Assembly: GCA_023433505.1 (NCBI GenBank)
Contig: JAEZCO010000012.1
Coordinates: forward strand, 1 to 64,000
DNA: 64,000 nt
Direction: 5' to 3'
From: Bacillota bacterium
GTDB taxonomy: Bacteria > Bacillota > Clostridia > Acetivibrionales > DTU013
The position numbers and the translations under genes were made by a program. Under the pieces are notes generated by a model that did no database searches, had not been told where the DNA came from, and worked only from the letters and a program-made list of their open reading frames with translations. Shown here in pieces: positions 16,360-25,523 of the stretch. Every line of letters starts with the position of its first letter. The first letter of the stretch is position 1.

Positions 16360-18684
16360 TCAGGAAAGCAGGATGGCAAGTTTTTTTACGCCCGGGTCCG
16401 GCTTGATTTCTACGCCCTTTGCGCCGTTTGTGTGGCATCCCCCGGCGACTTCTTTTATGCCGGAAATTCCTCTGAGGCAAATGTTCCAGGGCTTGCCGGC
16501 GTTCGACGCTTCTACGGTGATCCGGCCGGCTTCGCGCTTCATGGACACCTCCAGGTCTGTTTTGCCGTGGATATCTGCTATGAAAGCCTTTGCAGCCATG
16601 CCGTCCTTCAGTTCGAACAAATGCAGGGTCACACCGTCGGAATAATTGTAATCGGGCCTTGTATCATTCTTTCCCATTGCAAGGATGCTGTTTTCCCTTA
16701 CCATGATGGGCATGCTCATATAGCCGTGCTTTTCTTTTTTCCAGCCTCCGCCCCGGATTTTTTCACCGGTCAGCAGGCTGGTCCAGGTGCCTTCGGGCAG
16801 ATAATACGACACAATACCCTCTTCATTAAAAACCGGCGCGATGAGCAGGGAATCTCCCAGCATGAACTGTCTGTCCAGATAATCGCAGGAGGGGTCCTCC
16901 GGGAATTCCAGGATCATGGCCCTCATCATGGGAAGCCCTGTTTGCGCGGTCTGGCAGGCAGAACTGTATAGGTAGGGCATAAGGCTGCATTTCAGTTTTG
17001 TGAAAAAGCGAAGCACATCCACCGCTTCTTCATCAAAAAGCCATGGAACCCTGTAGGACATATTCCCGTGCAGGCGGCTGTGGGAGGACAACATGCCGAA
17101 GGCGGTCCAGCGCTTGTACAGATCGGGTGTGGCCGTATGTTCAAAACCGCTGATGTCATGGCTCCAAAAACCAAAGCCCGACATGCACAGGGAAAGCCCG
17201 CCGCGCAGGCTTTCCGCCATGGACTGGTAATTTGCCGTGCAATCTCCGCCCCAGTGTACCGGGAACTTCTGGCCGCCGACGGTTGCGGAGCGTGCGAATA
17301 CCAGGGAATTTCCCTTTCCCCGCTTTTCCTCCAGAGCTTCAAAGACTGTTTTATTGTATAGATAAGTATAATAATTATGCATTTTTACCGGATCGGAACC
17401 GTCAAAATAAACGCCGTCCGCCGGAATACGCTCGCCGAAGTCAGTCTTGAAACAGTCGACGCCCATGTCCGCAAGCTTCTTCAGGTAACCGGCATACCAC
17501 TGGCAGGCATCGGGATTTGTAAAATCCACAAAGCCCATTCCCGGCTGCCAGGTATCTACCTGATATACGCCTCCGTCCTTGTTTTTGATCAGATACCCGT
17601 TTGTTTTCCCTTCATTAAACAGTCTGGAACGCTGTGCGATATATGGATTGATCCATACGCAGATTTTCAGGTCTTTTTCTTTCAAGCGTTTCAGCATACC
17701 TTCGGCATCGGGAAACACCCTGTCGTCCCATTCAAAATTGGTCCAGTGATGCTCCTTCATCCAGAAGCAGTCAAAATGGAATACATGAAGCGGGATATGG
17801 CGGTTTTCCATTCCCTCGATGAAGCTTGTGACTGTTTTTTCATCGTAATCGGTTACAAAGGAGGTGGTGAGCCACAGCCCGAAGGACCACGCAGGCGGCA
17901 GGGCGGGCTTTCCGGTCAGCGCGGTATAGCGCATGATAACCTCCTTGGGGGTGGGGCCGTTGATGATGTAATATTCCAGGTATTCGCCGGGTACGCTGAA
18001 CTGGACTTTTGAAACGCATTCCGATGCTATTTCACAGGAGACAAGTCCGAAATCGTTTATAAATACGCCATATCCCTTGTTTGTCAGGTAAAAAGGAATG
18101 TTTTTATAGGCCAGCTCCGAACTTGTTCCACCATCGGCGTTCCATAGATCCACCGCCTGGCCGTTGCGGACAAAGGGAGTAAACCGTTCGCCAAGGCCAT
18201 ATACGGTCTCACCCACGTCAAGAGACAGCTGTTCTCTCATATAGGGGGTTTTATCGGTATCCAGGATGTAGGCAAGGGTTTTCCGGCCATCCCCGGTGAT
18301 ATACCGGTCCTTATCGAAAAAGCTCACATTCCAGCCGCCGCCCTTTTTTATTCTCACGCTCAGGTTTCCGCTTCTCAGACCGGCATATGCATCGTTGTTT
18401 TCAATGAGCATATCTTCCGGTTCTTGCCGGTTAAGCGCATATGACGGCCCTTTTTCCAGGCCGCCGGTGTAATGCCAGGCCTGCACGCAAATGACGTCTT
18501 TCATGGGAGAGGAGAATTTCACTGTGAGGAGCGGGCCTTGAAGCGTCATGCCCCGGTTTGTAATAGGAGCGACGGGTGCATAAGCCGTAACAGTATCTTT
18601 GGTTGTTTCGATGTCATATACTTCTGTGGCATTATGAATATCGACCCCATCCCGGCTTCTCCAAAAACCGTCTGTAAATTTCAT
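16360..18684 (-). CDS. yicI: Alpha-xylosidase, glycoside hydrolase family 31
   Basis: 774 residues, very close along its length to Escherichia coli YicI (772 residues), which releases alpha-1,6-linked xylose from isoprimeverose and xyloglucan oligosaccharides. Seen: VGETVYGLGERFTPFVRNGQ, LHVFHFDCFWMKEHHW, the nucleophile motif CFKTDFGERIP (Asp415), FARSATVGGQKFPVHWGGDC with acid/base Asp481, and GFGFWSHDISGFE. No signal peptide, so it is cytosolic and acts on imported oligosaccharide. Start is ATG 18684 (MKFTDG, aligning with YicI MKISDG), with GGGGG 10 bases upstream. It is divergent from an AraC regulator over a 131-base shared control region. The adjacent YesMN/ABC genes probably import its substrate. 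Confidence 0.95.
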   Translation of the reverse strand: MKFTDGFWRSRDGVDIHNATEVYDIETTKDTVTAYAPVAPITNRGMTLQGPLLTVKFSSPMKDVICVQAWHYTGGLEKGPSYALNRQEPEDMLIENNDAYAGLRSGNLSVRIKKGGGWNVSFFDKDRYITGDGRKTLAYILDTDKTPYMREQLSLDVGETVYGLGERFTPFVRNGQAVDLWNADGGTSSELAYKNIPFYLTNKGYGVFINDFGLVSCEIASECVSKVQFSVPGEYLEYYIINGPTPKEVIMRYTALTGKPALPPAWSFGLWLTTSFVTDYDEKTVTSFIEGMENRHIPLHVFHFDCFWMKEHHWTNFEWDDRVFPDAEGMLKRLKEKDLKICVWINPYIAQRSRLFNEGKTNGYLIKNKDGGVYQVDTWQPGMGFVDFTNPDACQWYAGYLKKLADMGVDCFKTDFGERIPADGVYFDGSDPVKMHNYYTYLYNKTVFEALEEKRGKGNSLVFARSATVGGQKFPVHWGGDCTANYQSMAESLRGGLSLCMSGFGFWSHDISGFEHTATPDLYKRWTAFGMLSSHSRLHGNMSYRVPWLFDEEAVDVLRFFTKLKCSLMPYLYSSACQTAQTGLPMMRAMILEFPEDPSCDYLDRQFMLGDSLLIAPVFNEEGIVSYYLPEGTWTSLLTGEKIRGGGWKKEKHGYMSMPIMVRENSILAMGKNDTRPDYNYSDGVTLHLFELKDGMAAKAFIADIHGKTDLEVSMKREAGRITVEASNAGKPWNICLRGISGIKEVAGGCHTNGAKGVEIKPDPGVKKLAILLS

Positions 18685-18710
18685 GGCTAAATACCCCCAA
18701 AAATTTAAAT

Positions 18711-18759
18711 TATTGCAAATATATTGCAAAAATTATCCTTTACCAATATAATTATATTG
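18711..18759. promoter_or_regulatory. Direct repeat and palindrome in the GH31/AraC divergent promoter region
   Basis: TATTGCAAA occurs at 18711-18719 and 18722-18730, an exact 9-base direct repeat with 11-base periodicity (one helical turn), as expected for AraC-family sites. CAATATAATTATATTG (18744-18759) is a perfect 16-base palindrome. Both lie between the divergent starts 18684 and 18816. Confidence 0.6.
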
Positions 18760-18815
18760 TTATAAAATGTTTATTTCTTTAATGATTCTGACTATTTATA
18801 TCAGGATTTTGACTT

Positions 18816-19712
18816 ATGAACAGAGATTTGCTGCGTGAAAACAGAATTCATGGGGATAAAATGTTTCCGGTGGGGATCTATACCATGAACCGCTTATCCC
18901 GCCAGTGGCACCTTGATTACCACTGGCATGATGAGCTTGAGTTTTTATATGTCGTCAGCGGTGGAGCGGAATTTCAGATCGATTCCCGGAATTACCGGAT
19001 TTCGGGAGGGGAAGCTTTTTTTATAAACAGCGGACTCCTCCATGGCGGATATTTGCAGGAAGGGGAGGGCTGTGACTTTTGCGCCATCGTTTTCAGTCCG
19101 GAACTGCTTTTGGGGAGCAATTATGATGGTTTTCAGGAAAAATATGTTGATCCCGTGATCAAAGGCAGGTACTCAATGCCTGTCCATATCCGCGGCGCCG
19201 CGGACTGGGAGCGGGAGGTCCTGTTTCATATCCGTGAGGCGATAGAAACGGGAGAAGCAAAAAAATTCACCTATGAGCTGGTCATCAAGGCTCATTTGTA
19301 TCTTGCTTTTTCACTGATCCTTTCAAACAGCAAATTGAATGTCAGTGAGAAAAAGCATCCTGCAAGCAGCCTGAAAATCGAAAAAATGAAAGAAGTGATC
19401 AAATACATTCAGGATAACCACTATAAAAAGCTCACCATCAGGGAGCTGTCATCGGTGCTGAATATGAGCGAGAGCTATTTCTGCAGGTTTTTCCGGCAGA
19501 TGACCCGGAAAACCCCTGTGGATTATATAAATTATTACCGTATCAATAGGGCAGCCAGGCTTCTGGGAGACACCAGCAAAAAAATGATTGAAGTGGCAAT
19601 GGATGTGGGCTTTGACAACTGCAGTTATTTTATCAGCATTTTCAAGAGCTATATGAAGTGCACTCCGTCGGAGTACAGAAGAATACAATGCCGGGACAGT
19701 ACTCCTGAATGA
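18816..19712 (+). CDS. AraC family transcriptional regulator with cupin sensor domain
   Basis: 298 residues. The N-terminal cupin (about 25-110) has HLDYHWHDELEFLYVVSGGAEFQ and an NSGLLHGG strand, typical of sugar-sensing AraC proteins. The C-terminal AraC double helix-turn-helix (about 190-290) has LTIRELSSVLNMSESYFCRF and DVGFDNCSYFISIFKSYMKC ending CTPSEYRR. It is transcribed away from the GH31 alpha-xylosidase, so it most likely controls that gene from the shared region, binding the TATTGCAAA repeats. The RBS (AGGA) is weak. Inducer is presumably xylose or a xyloside (inference). Confidence 0.93.
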   Translation: MNRDLLRENRIHGDKMFPVGIYTMNRLSRQWHLDYHWHDELEFLYVVSGGAEFQIDSRNYRISGGEAFFINSGLLHGGYLQEGEGCDFCAIVFSPELLLGSNYDGFQEKYVDPVIKGRYSMPVHIRGAADWEREVLFHIREAIETGEAKKFTYELVIKAHLYLAFSLILSNSKLNVSEKKHPASSLKIEKMKEVIKYIQDNHYKKLTIRELSSVLNMSESYFCRFFRQMTRKTPVDYINYYRINRAARLLGDTSKKMIEVAMDVGFDNCSYFISIFKSYMKCTPSEYRRIQCRDSTPE

Positions 19713-19992
19713 GCCGGGGCGTGAATTGGCGGTGAGAGATCGTTGTGAAAGAATTGCTATATCACAAAAAAATATCAGTGCCAAGAGGGAAATTTATTAT
19801 TGCCTAAAAGCTTCTTACAAGCGGACATCCGTATTAAAAAATCCAAGGATGTCAAAATCCTGTTATAAAAAGTTAAAATATTTAAAGAAAAAAATTTTTT
19901 CCCGCACTATAATTTCAGCAGGTATGTCCTGCAATCGGTTCCTATCGGAGGTAAAATAATGAAATTACCACAGGTTGGGGGAGTGAATTGCA
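19713..19992. other. Intergenic control region before the YesM/YesN pair
   Basis: 280 bases holding a TATAAT at 19908-19913 without a good -35, and a small GCAGG/CCTGC hairpin (19918-19932). There is also a GGAGG-preceded 23-codon frame starting at ATG 19959 that runs into the kinase gene and could be a leader peptide. No family-level gene is visible. Confidence 0.4.
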
Positions 19993-21801
19993 TTGAAGCA
20001 ATGGGCATTTCATGTGTTCAACAACATTAAAATACGGGAGAAGCTGCTGATATCCTATATTCTGGTGGTTATTCTTCCTCTTATTCTGGCCAGCTCCATA
20101 TTGATCCATAATATGAGCAGGATGGTCATCGACAGCGCGCTTAATGAATCATCCATAAATGTAGATAGAATAGCCTCAAGGCTGAATGAGGTTTTAACGA
20201 TTGCAATGGACATATCCTACAAGGCGCATATCGACCAAAACCTTGAAAACATGATATTGAACAATTATGAAAGTACACAGGAAGTATTTGACGCATATGG
20301 CCAGTACACGGAATTTGAAACCTATGTAAGCCTGTACAGCCGGAAAATAAAGAATATCAGGTTTTATACCTACAATCGGACCCTTCTTGAAAATGGCGTT
20401 TTTTATAAAGTCACTCCTGAAATCCTGCAAAGCGAGTGGTTCAAAAGAGCCAAAGGAGCTAACGGAAGGATCGTCTGGCAATACTTGAGCGGTTCAGACG
20501 GCCATAGCAGGTACCTGTGCCTTACAACCGTCGTTAAAGCCAACCTGGGGTATAAGGACATCGGCGTGATCTGTATCGGCATAAGCGAGGAATACATATA
20601 TAATATCCTGAAAAATGAGCCCTATGAGACCTATATTTGCGATGAACTGGGCAATATCATCGGCGCAAGGGAGCTTTCGGCCTTCGGTCAGAACATAAGA
20701 CAACGGGATATTTCGGCGGTGGATTCCATGATCGCAGGCATGCATGATTTTAAATATAACGGAGTCTTATCCAAGGTGATCATAAAGGATTTCAATCCAA
20801 GCGCACAAAATGGAAGCTTTAAGATCATAAGCATCATACCCTTGGACGTTTTTGAAAAACAAGCCGCCCAAACTTCAATTCTGGGAATGGGCATCATGGT
20901 AGCCAGTTTGATGCTTGCTTTCATCCTGATCATCATTTTTATCAATGCCATAAGTAAAAGGATAAAACGGCTGAGCATCGACATGCACATGGTGGCGACA
21001 GGCAATTTCGATACTGCCCCGGTCATTGAGGGCAAGGATGAGATCGGGCAGCTGTCGGCCGACCTCGGCACGATGATCCGGAGCATCAAGGCGCTGGTTC
21101 ATGAGGTCTATGAGGTCAATCTTCAAAAAAAACAGCTGGAACTCAAGCAAAAGGAGATCAAGCTCAAAATGCTGGCGAACCAGATCAATCCGCATTTCTT
21201 ATTTAATTCCCTTGAGACCATAAGGATGAAGGCCCATTGCAACGGGCAGGATGAAATTGCCGGGGCGGTCAAGCTGCTGGGCAGAATCATGCGGAAGAAC
21301 CTGGAGGCGGGCAACGATTTCGTATCCCTGGAGTGGGAGCTTGACCTTGTAAAAAGCTATCTGGATATCCAGAAATTCCGATACGGCAACCGGATTCAGT
21401 ATGAGATAAAAATTGACGGCTCGCTGTACGACTACAGCATTATGCCGCTTACCTTGCAGCCGCTTATTGAAAACTCCGTTGTACACGGTATCGAGGAAAA
21501 AAAGGGTATCGGAAAGGTTATCATTGATATTTTTGAAGAAAACGGCACCCTCCGGATCAATATTGAAGACAACGGGCTGGGGATGAGCGAAGAAAAGCTT
21601 GAAGCTGTGGTTTCTTCCCTTGCCGGCACCGATGAGAGCCCCGGTAAAAGAATAGGGGTCAAAAACGTTTATCAGAGAATAAAACTTTGCTACGGGAATG
21701 ATTATGGGTTGACAATAAATAGCATACCTGGCACAGGCACCAGGATTGAAATAAAACTACCCGGAAAGGTAAAGGATTATGCTGAAGGTACTGTTGGTTG
21801 A
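19993..21801 (+). CDS. YesM-type sensor histidine kinase
   Basis: 602-residue membrane kinase of the LytS/YesM class. TM1 about 19-40, an extracellular Cache-like sensor about 41-295, and TM2 about 298-322. A HAMP domain with DEIGQLSADLGTMIRSI precedes the His_kinase motif NQINPHFLFNSLETIRMKA (about residue 396, phospho-acceptor His). The ATPase domain has PLTLQPLIENSVVHGI, DNGLGMSEE and GVKNVYQRIKLCYG. The start codon is TTG 19993, preceded by GGGGGAG. The 3' end overlaps the response-regulator gene by 23 bases. It probably senses an extracellular saccharide, perhaps via the adjacent binding protein, and activates the ABC genes downstream. Confidence 0.94.
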   Translation: MKQWAFHVFNNIKIREKLLISYILVVILPLILASSILIHNMSRMVIDSALNESSINVDRIASRLNEVLTIAMDISYKAHIDQNLENMILNNYESTQEVFDAYGQYTEFETYVSLYSRKIKNIRFYTYNRTLLENGVFYKVTPEILQSEWFKRAKGANGRIVWQYLSGSDGHSRYLCLTTVVKANLGYKDIGVICIGISEEYIYNILKNEPYETYICDELGNIIGARELSAFGQNIRQRDISAVDSMIAGMHDFKYNGVLSKVIIKDFNPSAQNGSFKIISIIPLDVFEKQAAQTSILGMGIMVASLMLAFILIIIFINAISKRIKRLSIDMHMVATGNFDTAPVIEGKDEIGQLSADLGTMIRSIKALVHEVYEVNLQKKQLELKQKEIKLKMLANQINPHFLFNSLETIRMKAHCNGQDEIAGAVKLLGRIMRKNLEAGNDFVSLEWELDLVKSYLDIQKFRYGNRIQYEIKIDGSLYDYSIMPLTLQPLIENSVVHGIEEKKGIGKVIIDIFEENGTLRINIEDNGLGMSEEKLEAVVSSLAGTDESPGKRIGVKNVYQRIKLCYGNDYGLTINSIPGTGTRIEIKLPGKVKDYAEGTVG

Positions 21802-23323
21802 TGATGAGCCTATCATTATAAAAGGCCTGAGAACAATAATCGACTGGAGCAGCTATGGTTTCGAGATTTGCGGCGAAGCGGAGGACGGCCGGGCAGGCTT
21901 AGAAAAGATCCTCTGTTTGAAGCCGGACCTTGCACTTGTGGATATCAAGATGCCTGAGATGAACGGCCTTGAACTGGCAGAGCGGCTAAAGAAAATGAAT
22001 ATGGAATGCAGAATTATTATTTTAACCGCCTATTCGGATTTCAAATTCGCCCAGAAAGCCATCGAATTGGGAATCGACGCTTATATCCTCAAACCTGTCG
22101 AAGAATCGGAGCTTATAGAAAAGCTGCGAAAGGTTCACAGCGCTATTGTTTGCAAAAGGAATGAAAAACAATGCCTGGACCAAAGTCTTTCCTTGTCCAA
22201 GGAAAAAGTACTGCAAAATCTCATGACGGGAGCAATTGACCCAGAGTCGGCGGAATATTACAACAGATTATGCTGCTTTGGTTTTCCATGGGCCAGATAC
22301 CAGGTTGTATTGATTGGAATTGAGCCCTATAATCAGGCGGATTGTGCGCTTCACAGCAAAATAAGGTGTGAAACCGGTAAATTTATAAGTGCGGGAAATT
22401 ACGGGCAGGTATTTGGCATAAGCATTTTTACAGCCATATTACTCAAAAATATGCAATCCGCAACCCTGTACCGGTTGCTCCATCAACTGCAGTGCAGTCT
22501 TTACAAAAGCGCCGCATCAAACATAATCATTTCCGCGGGTATTCCCGTTGACTCGTACAGCAGGATATGCACTTCCTACGACGATGCTTTGTCACTGATC
22601 AATAAAAAGTTCCTCTATGGACATAAAAAAATCATTATGGACATTTGTGCCGATACCGCACCCGACATTCTCCGGATGCGGGAAAATCCGTTCAATGCCG
22701 GCCGTCTGGCGGACGAGCTGTATAGTGCAATGGATCTGAATAATACCGAAAGTATCAATCGGCTTCTGGAAAACATGAAGGACTATTTTCTATTTGCCGA
22801 AACAGATGAATTTTCCATAAAGTCTATGTATTCCAATATGTATTTGATGCTGATGAATATGCTCCTCCGGAGCAACGAAGGAATCCGGGACTGCATTGCT
22901 GTGGAAAGCAAAGTGCTGGACGGGATTCATGCTGCCGCCAGTCTTCAGGAATTGCACGGATATTTTAAATATACGCTGTTGGCGGTTTCCGATGTCCTGG
23001 GAAAGCAAAGACCCGGACAAACGGTCAAAAAGCTTCTGGATTACGTCGACAGGAATTACTACAAGGATTTGAAGCTTAGTCATCTTGCCGAATTGTTCTG
23101 TTACAGCAGTGTATATCTCGGGAAGCTTATCCGGCAGCATGCCGGTATGAATTTTAATGCATATCTTGACAGCGTGCGGATGAAAAAGGCCGTCGAGCTT
23201 TTGAAAGAAGGCATGAAAGTATATCAGGTTGCAGAAAAGACAGGCTTTAAGGATATCGATTATTTTTACCGTAAATTCAAAAAGCACACGGGTTTTTGCC
23301 CTTCCGGTTTCAAAGATATATAA
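21779..23323 (+). CDS. YesN-type response regulator with AraC DNA-binding domain
   Basis: 514 residues. Receiver domain 1-120 with acidic pocket VDDEP, phospho-acceptor Asp in LALVDIKMPEMNGLE (residue about 54) and the LKPV lysine. A ~280-residue linker follows, as in long YesN proteins. The C-terminal AraC helix-turn-helix pair (about 415-514) has LKLSHLAELFCYSSVYLGKL and GFKDIDYFYRKFKKHTGFCPSGF. It partners the overlapping kinase upstream. The transporter genes start 236 bases downstream on the same strand and are the likely targets. Confidence 0.94.
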   Translation: MLKVLLVDDEPIIIKGLRTIIDWSSYGFEICGEAEDGRAGLEKILCLKPDLALVDIKMPEMNGLELAERLKKMNMECRIIILTAYSDFKFAQKAIELGIDAYILKPVEESELIEKLRKVHSAIVCKRNEKQCLDQSLSLSKEKVLQNLMTGAIDPESAEYYNRLCCFGFPWARYQVVLIGIEPYNQADCALHSKIRCETGKFISAGNYGQVFGISIFTAILLKNMQSATLYRLLHQLQCSLYKSAASNIIISAGIPVDSYSRICTSYDDALSLINKKFLYGHKKIIMDICADTAPDILRMRENPFNAGRLADELYSAMDLNNTESINRLLENMKDYFLFAETDEFSIKSMYSNMYLMLMNMLLRSNEGIRDCIAVESKVLDGIHAAASLQELHGYFKYTLLAVSDVLGKQRPGQTVKKLLDYVDRNYYKDLKLSHLAELFCYSSVYLGKLIRQHAGMNFNAYLDSVRMKKAVELLKEGMKVYQVAEKTGFKDIDYFYRKFKKHTGFCPSGFKDI

Positions 23324-23340
23324 GTTGAAGTAAGTTTTGT

Positions 23341-23382
23341 GCTATTCTGAGCGGTGGTCCTTCGCCCCACTCAGGATGACAG
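23341..23382. repeat. Dispersed repeat of the 'TGTCATCCTGAG' type
   Basis: GCTATTCTGAGCGGTGG, the loop TCCTTCG, then CCCCACTCAGGATGACAG form an imperfect hairpin. Its complement begins CTGTCATCCTGAGTGGGG and continues GCGAAGGA, a common short interspersed element of bacterial genomes. It sits 17 bases after the YesN stop and may act as its terminator. Confidence 0.55.
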
Positions 23383-23559
23383 GGTGAATTGATTTAATAC
23401 AACTTATATAGCTGATTTTTACAGTAAAATTGATTTAATAATTACGGTGTGATTCACTTTATAAGGGTGATATATTGTTTCTATAAGCAGAATTTGTAAG
23501 GGGAATATGTTGTTTTCATCATAGGAATTTATCTACTTTTTATATTATGGAGGTATGGA

Positions 23560-24519
23560 ATGCAAACAGCTGAGCTCAATCCTTTGCCGCATAAAAAACA
23601 ACGGTTTGCCTTTGCAGGAACGAAGACGCTGAAAACCCAAAAATATCTCATATTCATGTCCTTTCCTTTTTTACTATGGTTGTTTATCTTTAGATACATC
23701 CCTCTTTGGGGCTGGACCATCGCTTTTCAGCGGTATATGCCGGGGAAAGGCTTCTTCAGCCAGGAGTGGGTCGGTCTTGAATATTTCATAAAAATGTTCA
23801 AGGACTCGCTTTTTTATCTGGTTATGCGGAATACCCTGGCCATGAGCATCCTGTCATTGATTTTTTGCTTTACCCTGCCCATTGTCCTGGCAATTCTGCT
23901 GAATGAAATAACGGCAGCCAGGTTTAAAAAAACCGTTCAGACGATTTCCTATCTGCCGCACTTTGTATCCTGGGTCATCGTGGCAAGTCTTTTTAACAAA
24001 ATGCTATCCATTGACGGCGGTATCGTGAATCAGATCCTTATCACACTTCAAATCGTGGAAAAACCGGTCCAGTTCATGGCAAACCCCAACTTCTTCTGGG
24101 GCATTGTAACACTGGCGGACGTGTGGAAGGAGATCGGCTGGAATTCAATTATTTTTCTCGCAGCCATTGCCGGCATTCCTCAAGACCTCTACGAAGCATC
24201 TATGATGGACGGCGCCGGGAGATACAGGAGAATCCTGCATATAACGCTTCCGGGAATACTCCCGACAGTTATCGTCATCCTCATCATGTCCATTGGCAAC
24301 CTGATCAACATCGGGTTTGAAAAACAATTTCTCATGAGGAATTCCCTTGTAAGAGATTATTCGGATGTTCTGGACCTGTATATCCTTGACTATGGCATAT
24401 CCGCAGGAAGGTGGGCATTTGGAACGGCAGCGGGCATATTCAAATCCGTGGTCAGCATCATCCTGGTTTTTGCCGCCAATGCAATCAGCAGGAAATCCCT
24501 TGGCATTAAAGTAATGTGA
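23560..24519 (+). CDS. Sugar ABC transporter permease, LplB/YteP family
   Basis: 319-residue inner-membrane permease with six helices. Key marks: FRYIPLWGWTIAFQRYMPGKGF near the N-terminus (LplB-class signature) and the EAA loop DLYEASMMDGAGRYRRILHITLPG, which docks the ATPase. RBS GGAGG (23549-23553) precedes ATG 23560. It is followed closely by the second permease and the binding lipoprotein. No ATPase gene is nearby, as is usual for this class, which shares an MsmX-type ATPase encoded elsewhere. With GH31 next door, the substrate is probably a xylose-containing oligosaccharide (inference). Confidence 0.94.
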   Translation: MQTAELNPLPHKKQRFAFAGTKTLKTQKYLIFMSFPFLLWLFIFRYIPLWGWTIAFQRYMPGKGFFSQEWVGLEYFIKMFKDSLFYLVMRNTLAMSILSLIFCFTLPIVLAILLNEITAARFKKTVQTISYLPHFVSWVIVASLFNKMLSIDGGIVNQILITLQIVEKPVQFMANPNFFWGIVTLADVWKEIGWNSIIFLAAIAGIPQDLYEASMMDGAGRYRRILHITLPGILPTVIVILIMSIGNLINIGFEKQFLMRNSLVRDYSDVLDLYILDYGISAGRWAFGTAAGIFKSVVSIILVFAANAISRKSLGIKVM

Positions 24520-24537
24520 AATGTGGAGGAAGCCGTT

Positions 24538-25428
24538 TTGAAAAAATTATCCGCAGGCGACAGAGTTTTTGCTATCAGCAATTATTCCTTTATGGTGCTT
24601 TTGTGTATTGTCACCCTTTATCCATTTTTAAACGTACTGGCCGTATCCCTCAATGATTCAATGGACACGGTGAAAGGGGGGATCACCTTATTCCCAAGGG
24701 AATTCACCCTGAATAACTACATGCAGATATTAAAAACCGATGCCATTTCAATTTCCGTCGTGATATCCGTTCTCAGGACCGTGGTGGGAACCGTCACCGG
24801 GATTATGAGCACTGCGATGATTGCCTTCGTTATAAGCAGAGAGGATTTCTTTGCCAGAAAGTTTGTCATTACCGCTTTTCTTGTCACCATGTATGTAAGC
24901 GGCGGGTTGATTCCAGATTACATGCTGGTAAGAAGCCTTCATCTTAACAACAACTTCCTGGTTTATATCCTTCCGGGCCTCATCAGCGTTTTCAATGTCA
25001 TCGTCCTCCGTTCCTTTATGGACGGCTTGCCTTTTGAACTGCAGGAATCCGCAAAGCTGGACGGTGCCAATGACGCCGTCATATTCTTCAGGATCATATT
25101 CCCGCTTTGCACCCCCGTCATTGCGACATTGTCGCTTTTTATCGCCGTAGGGCAGTGGAATTCCTGGTTTGACACCTACCTTTACTGCGGCTCGAATAAA
25201 AAACTGACTACCCTGCAGTTCGAACTGCAAAAAATATTGCTCAGCGCACAGTCTTCCGGTCAGCAGGACATTTACGGCTCTTCGGACATGGTTTCCCAGA
25301 GAAGGGTTTCACCGGAATCCCTGAGAATGGCAATGACCATTGTTGCGACACTGCCGATCATCTTCGTATACCCCTTTGTACAGAAGTACTTTGTAAAAGG
25401 CCTGACGCTGGGAGCATTAAAAACCTGA
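24538..25428 (+). CDS. Sugar ABC transporter permease, LplC/YtcP family
   Basis: 296-residue permease with six helices. N-terminal SMDTVKGGITLFPREFTLNNY and the EAA loop LQESAKLDGANDAVIFFRIIFPL are typical of the LplC class, as is the C-terminal KGLTLGALKT. The start is TTG 24538, 8 bases after GGAGG (24525-24529); the in-frame GTG at 24523 overlaps that RBS. It is the heterodimer partner of the permease ending 18 bases upstream. Confidence 0.94.
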   Translation: MKKLSAGDRVFAISNYSFMVLLCIVTLYPFLNVLAVSLNDSMDTVKGGITLFPREFTLNNYMQILKTDAISISVVISVLRTVVGTVTGIMSTAMIAFVISREDFFARKFVITAFLVTMYVSGGLIPDYMLVRSLHLNNNFLVYILPGLISVFNVIVLRSFMDGLPFELQESAKLDGANDAVIFFRIIFPLCTPVIATLSLFIAVGQWNSWFDTYLYCGSNKKLTTLQFELQKILLSAQSSGQQDIYGSSDMVSQRRVSPESLRMAMTIVATLPIIFVYPFVQKYFVKGLTLGALKT

Positions 25429-25523
25429 GGGCTTTGTGCTGCCGCCGGTAAATTTTCAGCAGCGATCCGCTGGTCTGAAATTAATATAAATCAAAGGAAA
25501 TTAATTGAAAGGGAGGAAGGATA

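Noticed and set aside
19959..20030. 23-codon leader peptide before the first YesM gene
   Set aside because: It has a good GGAGG and ATG, but no conserved or regulatory codon pattern, and it overlaps the kinase start; kept only as a remark.
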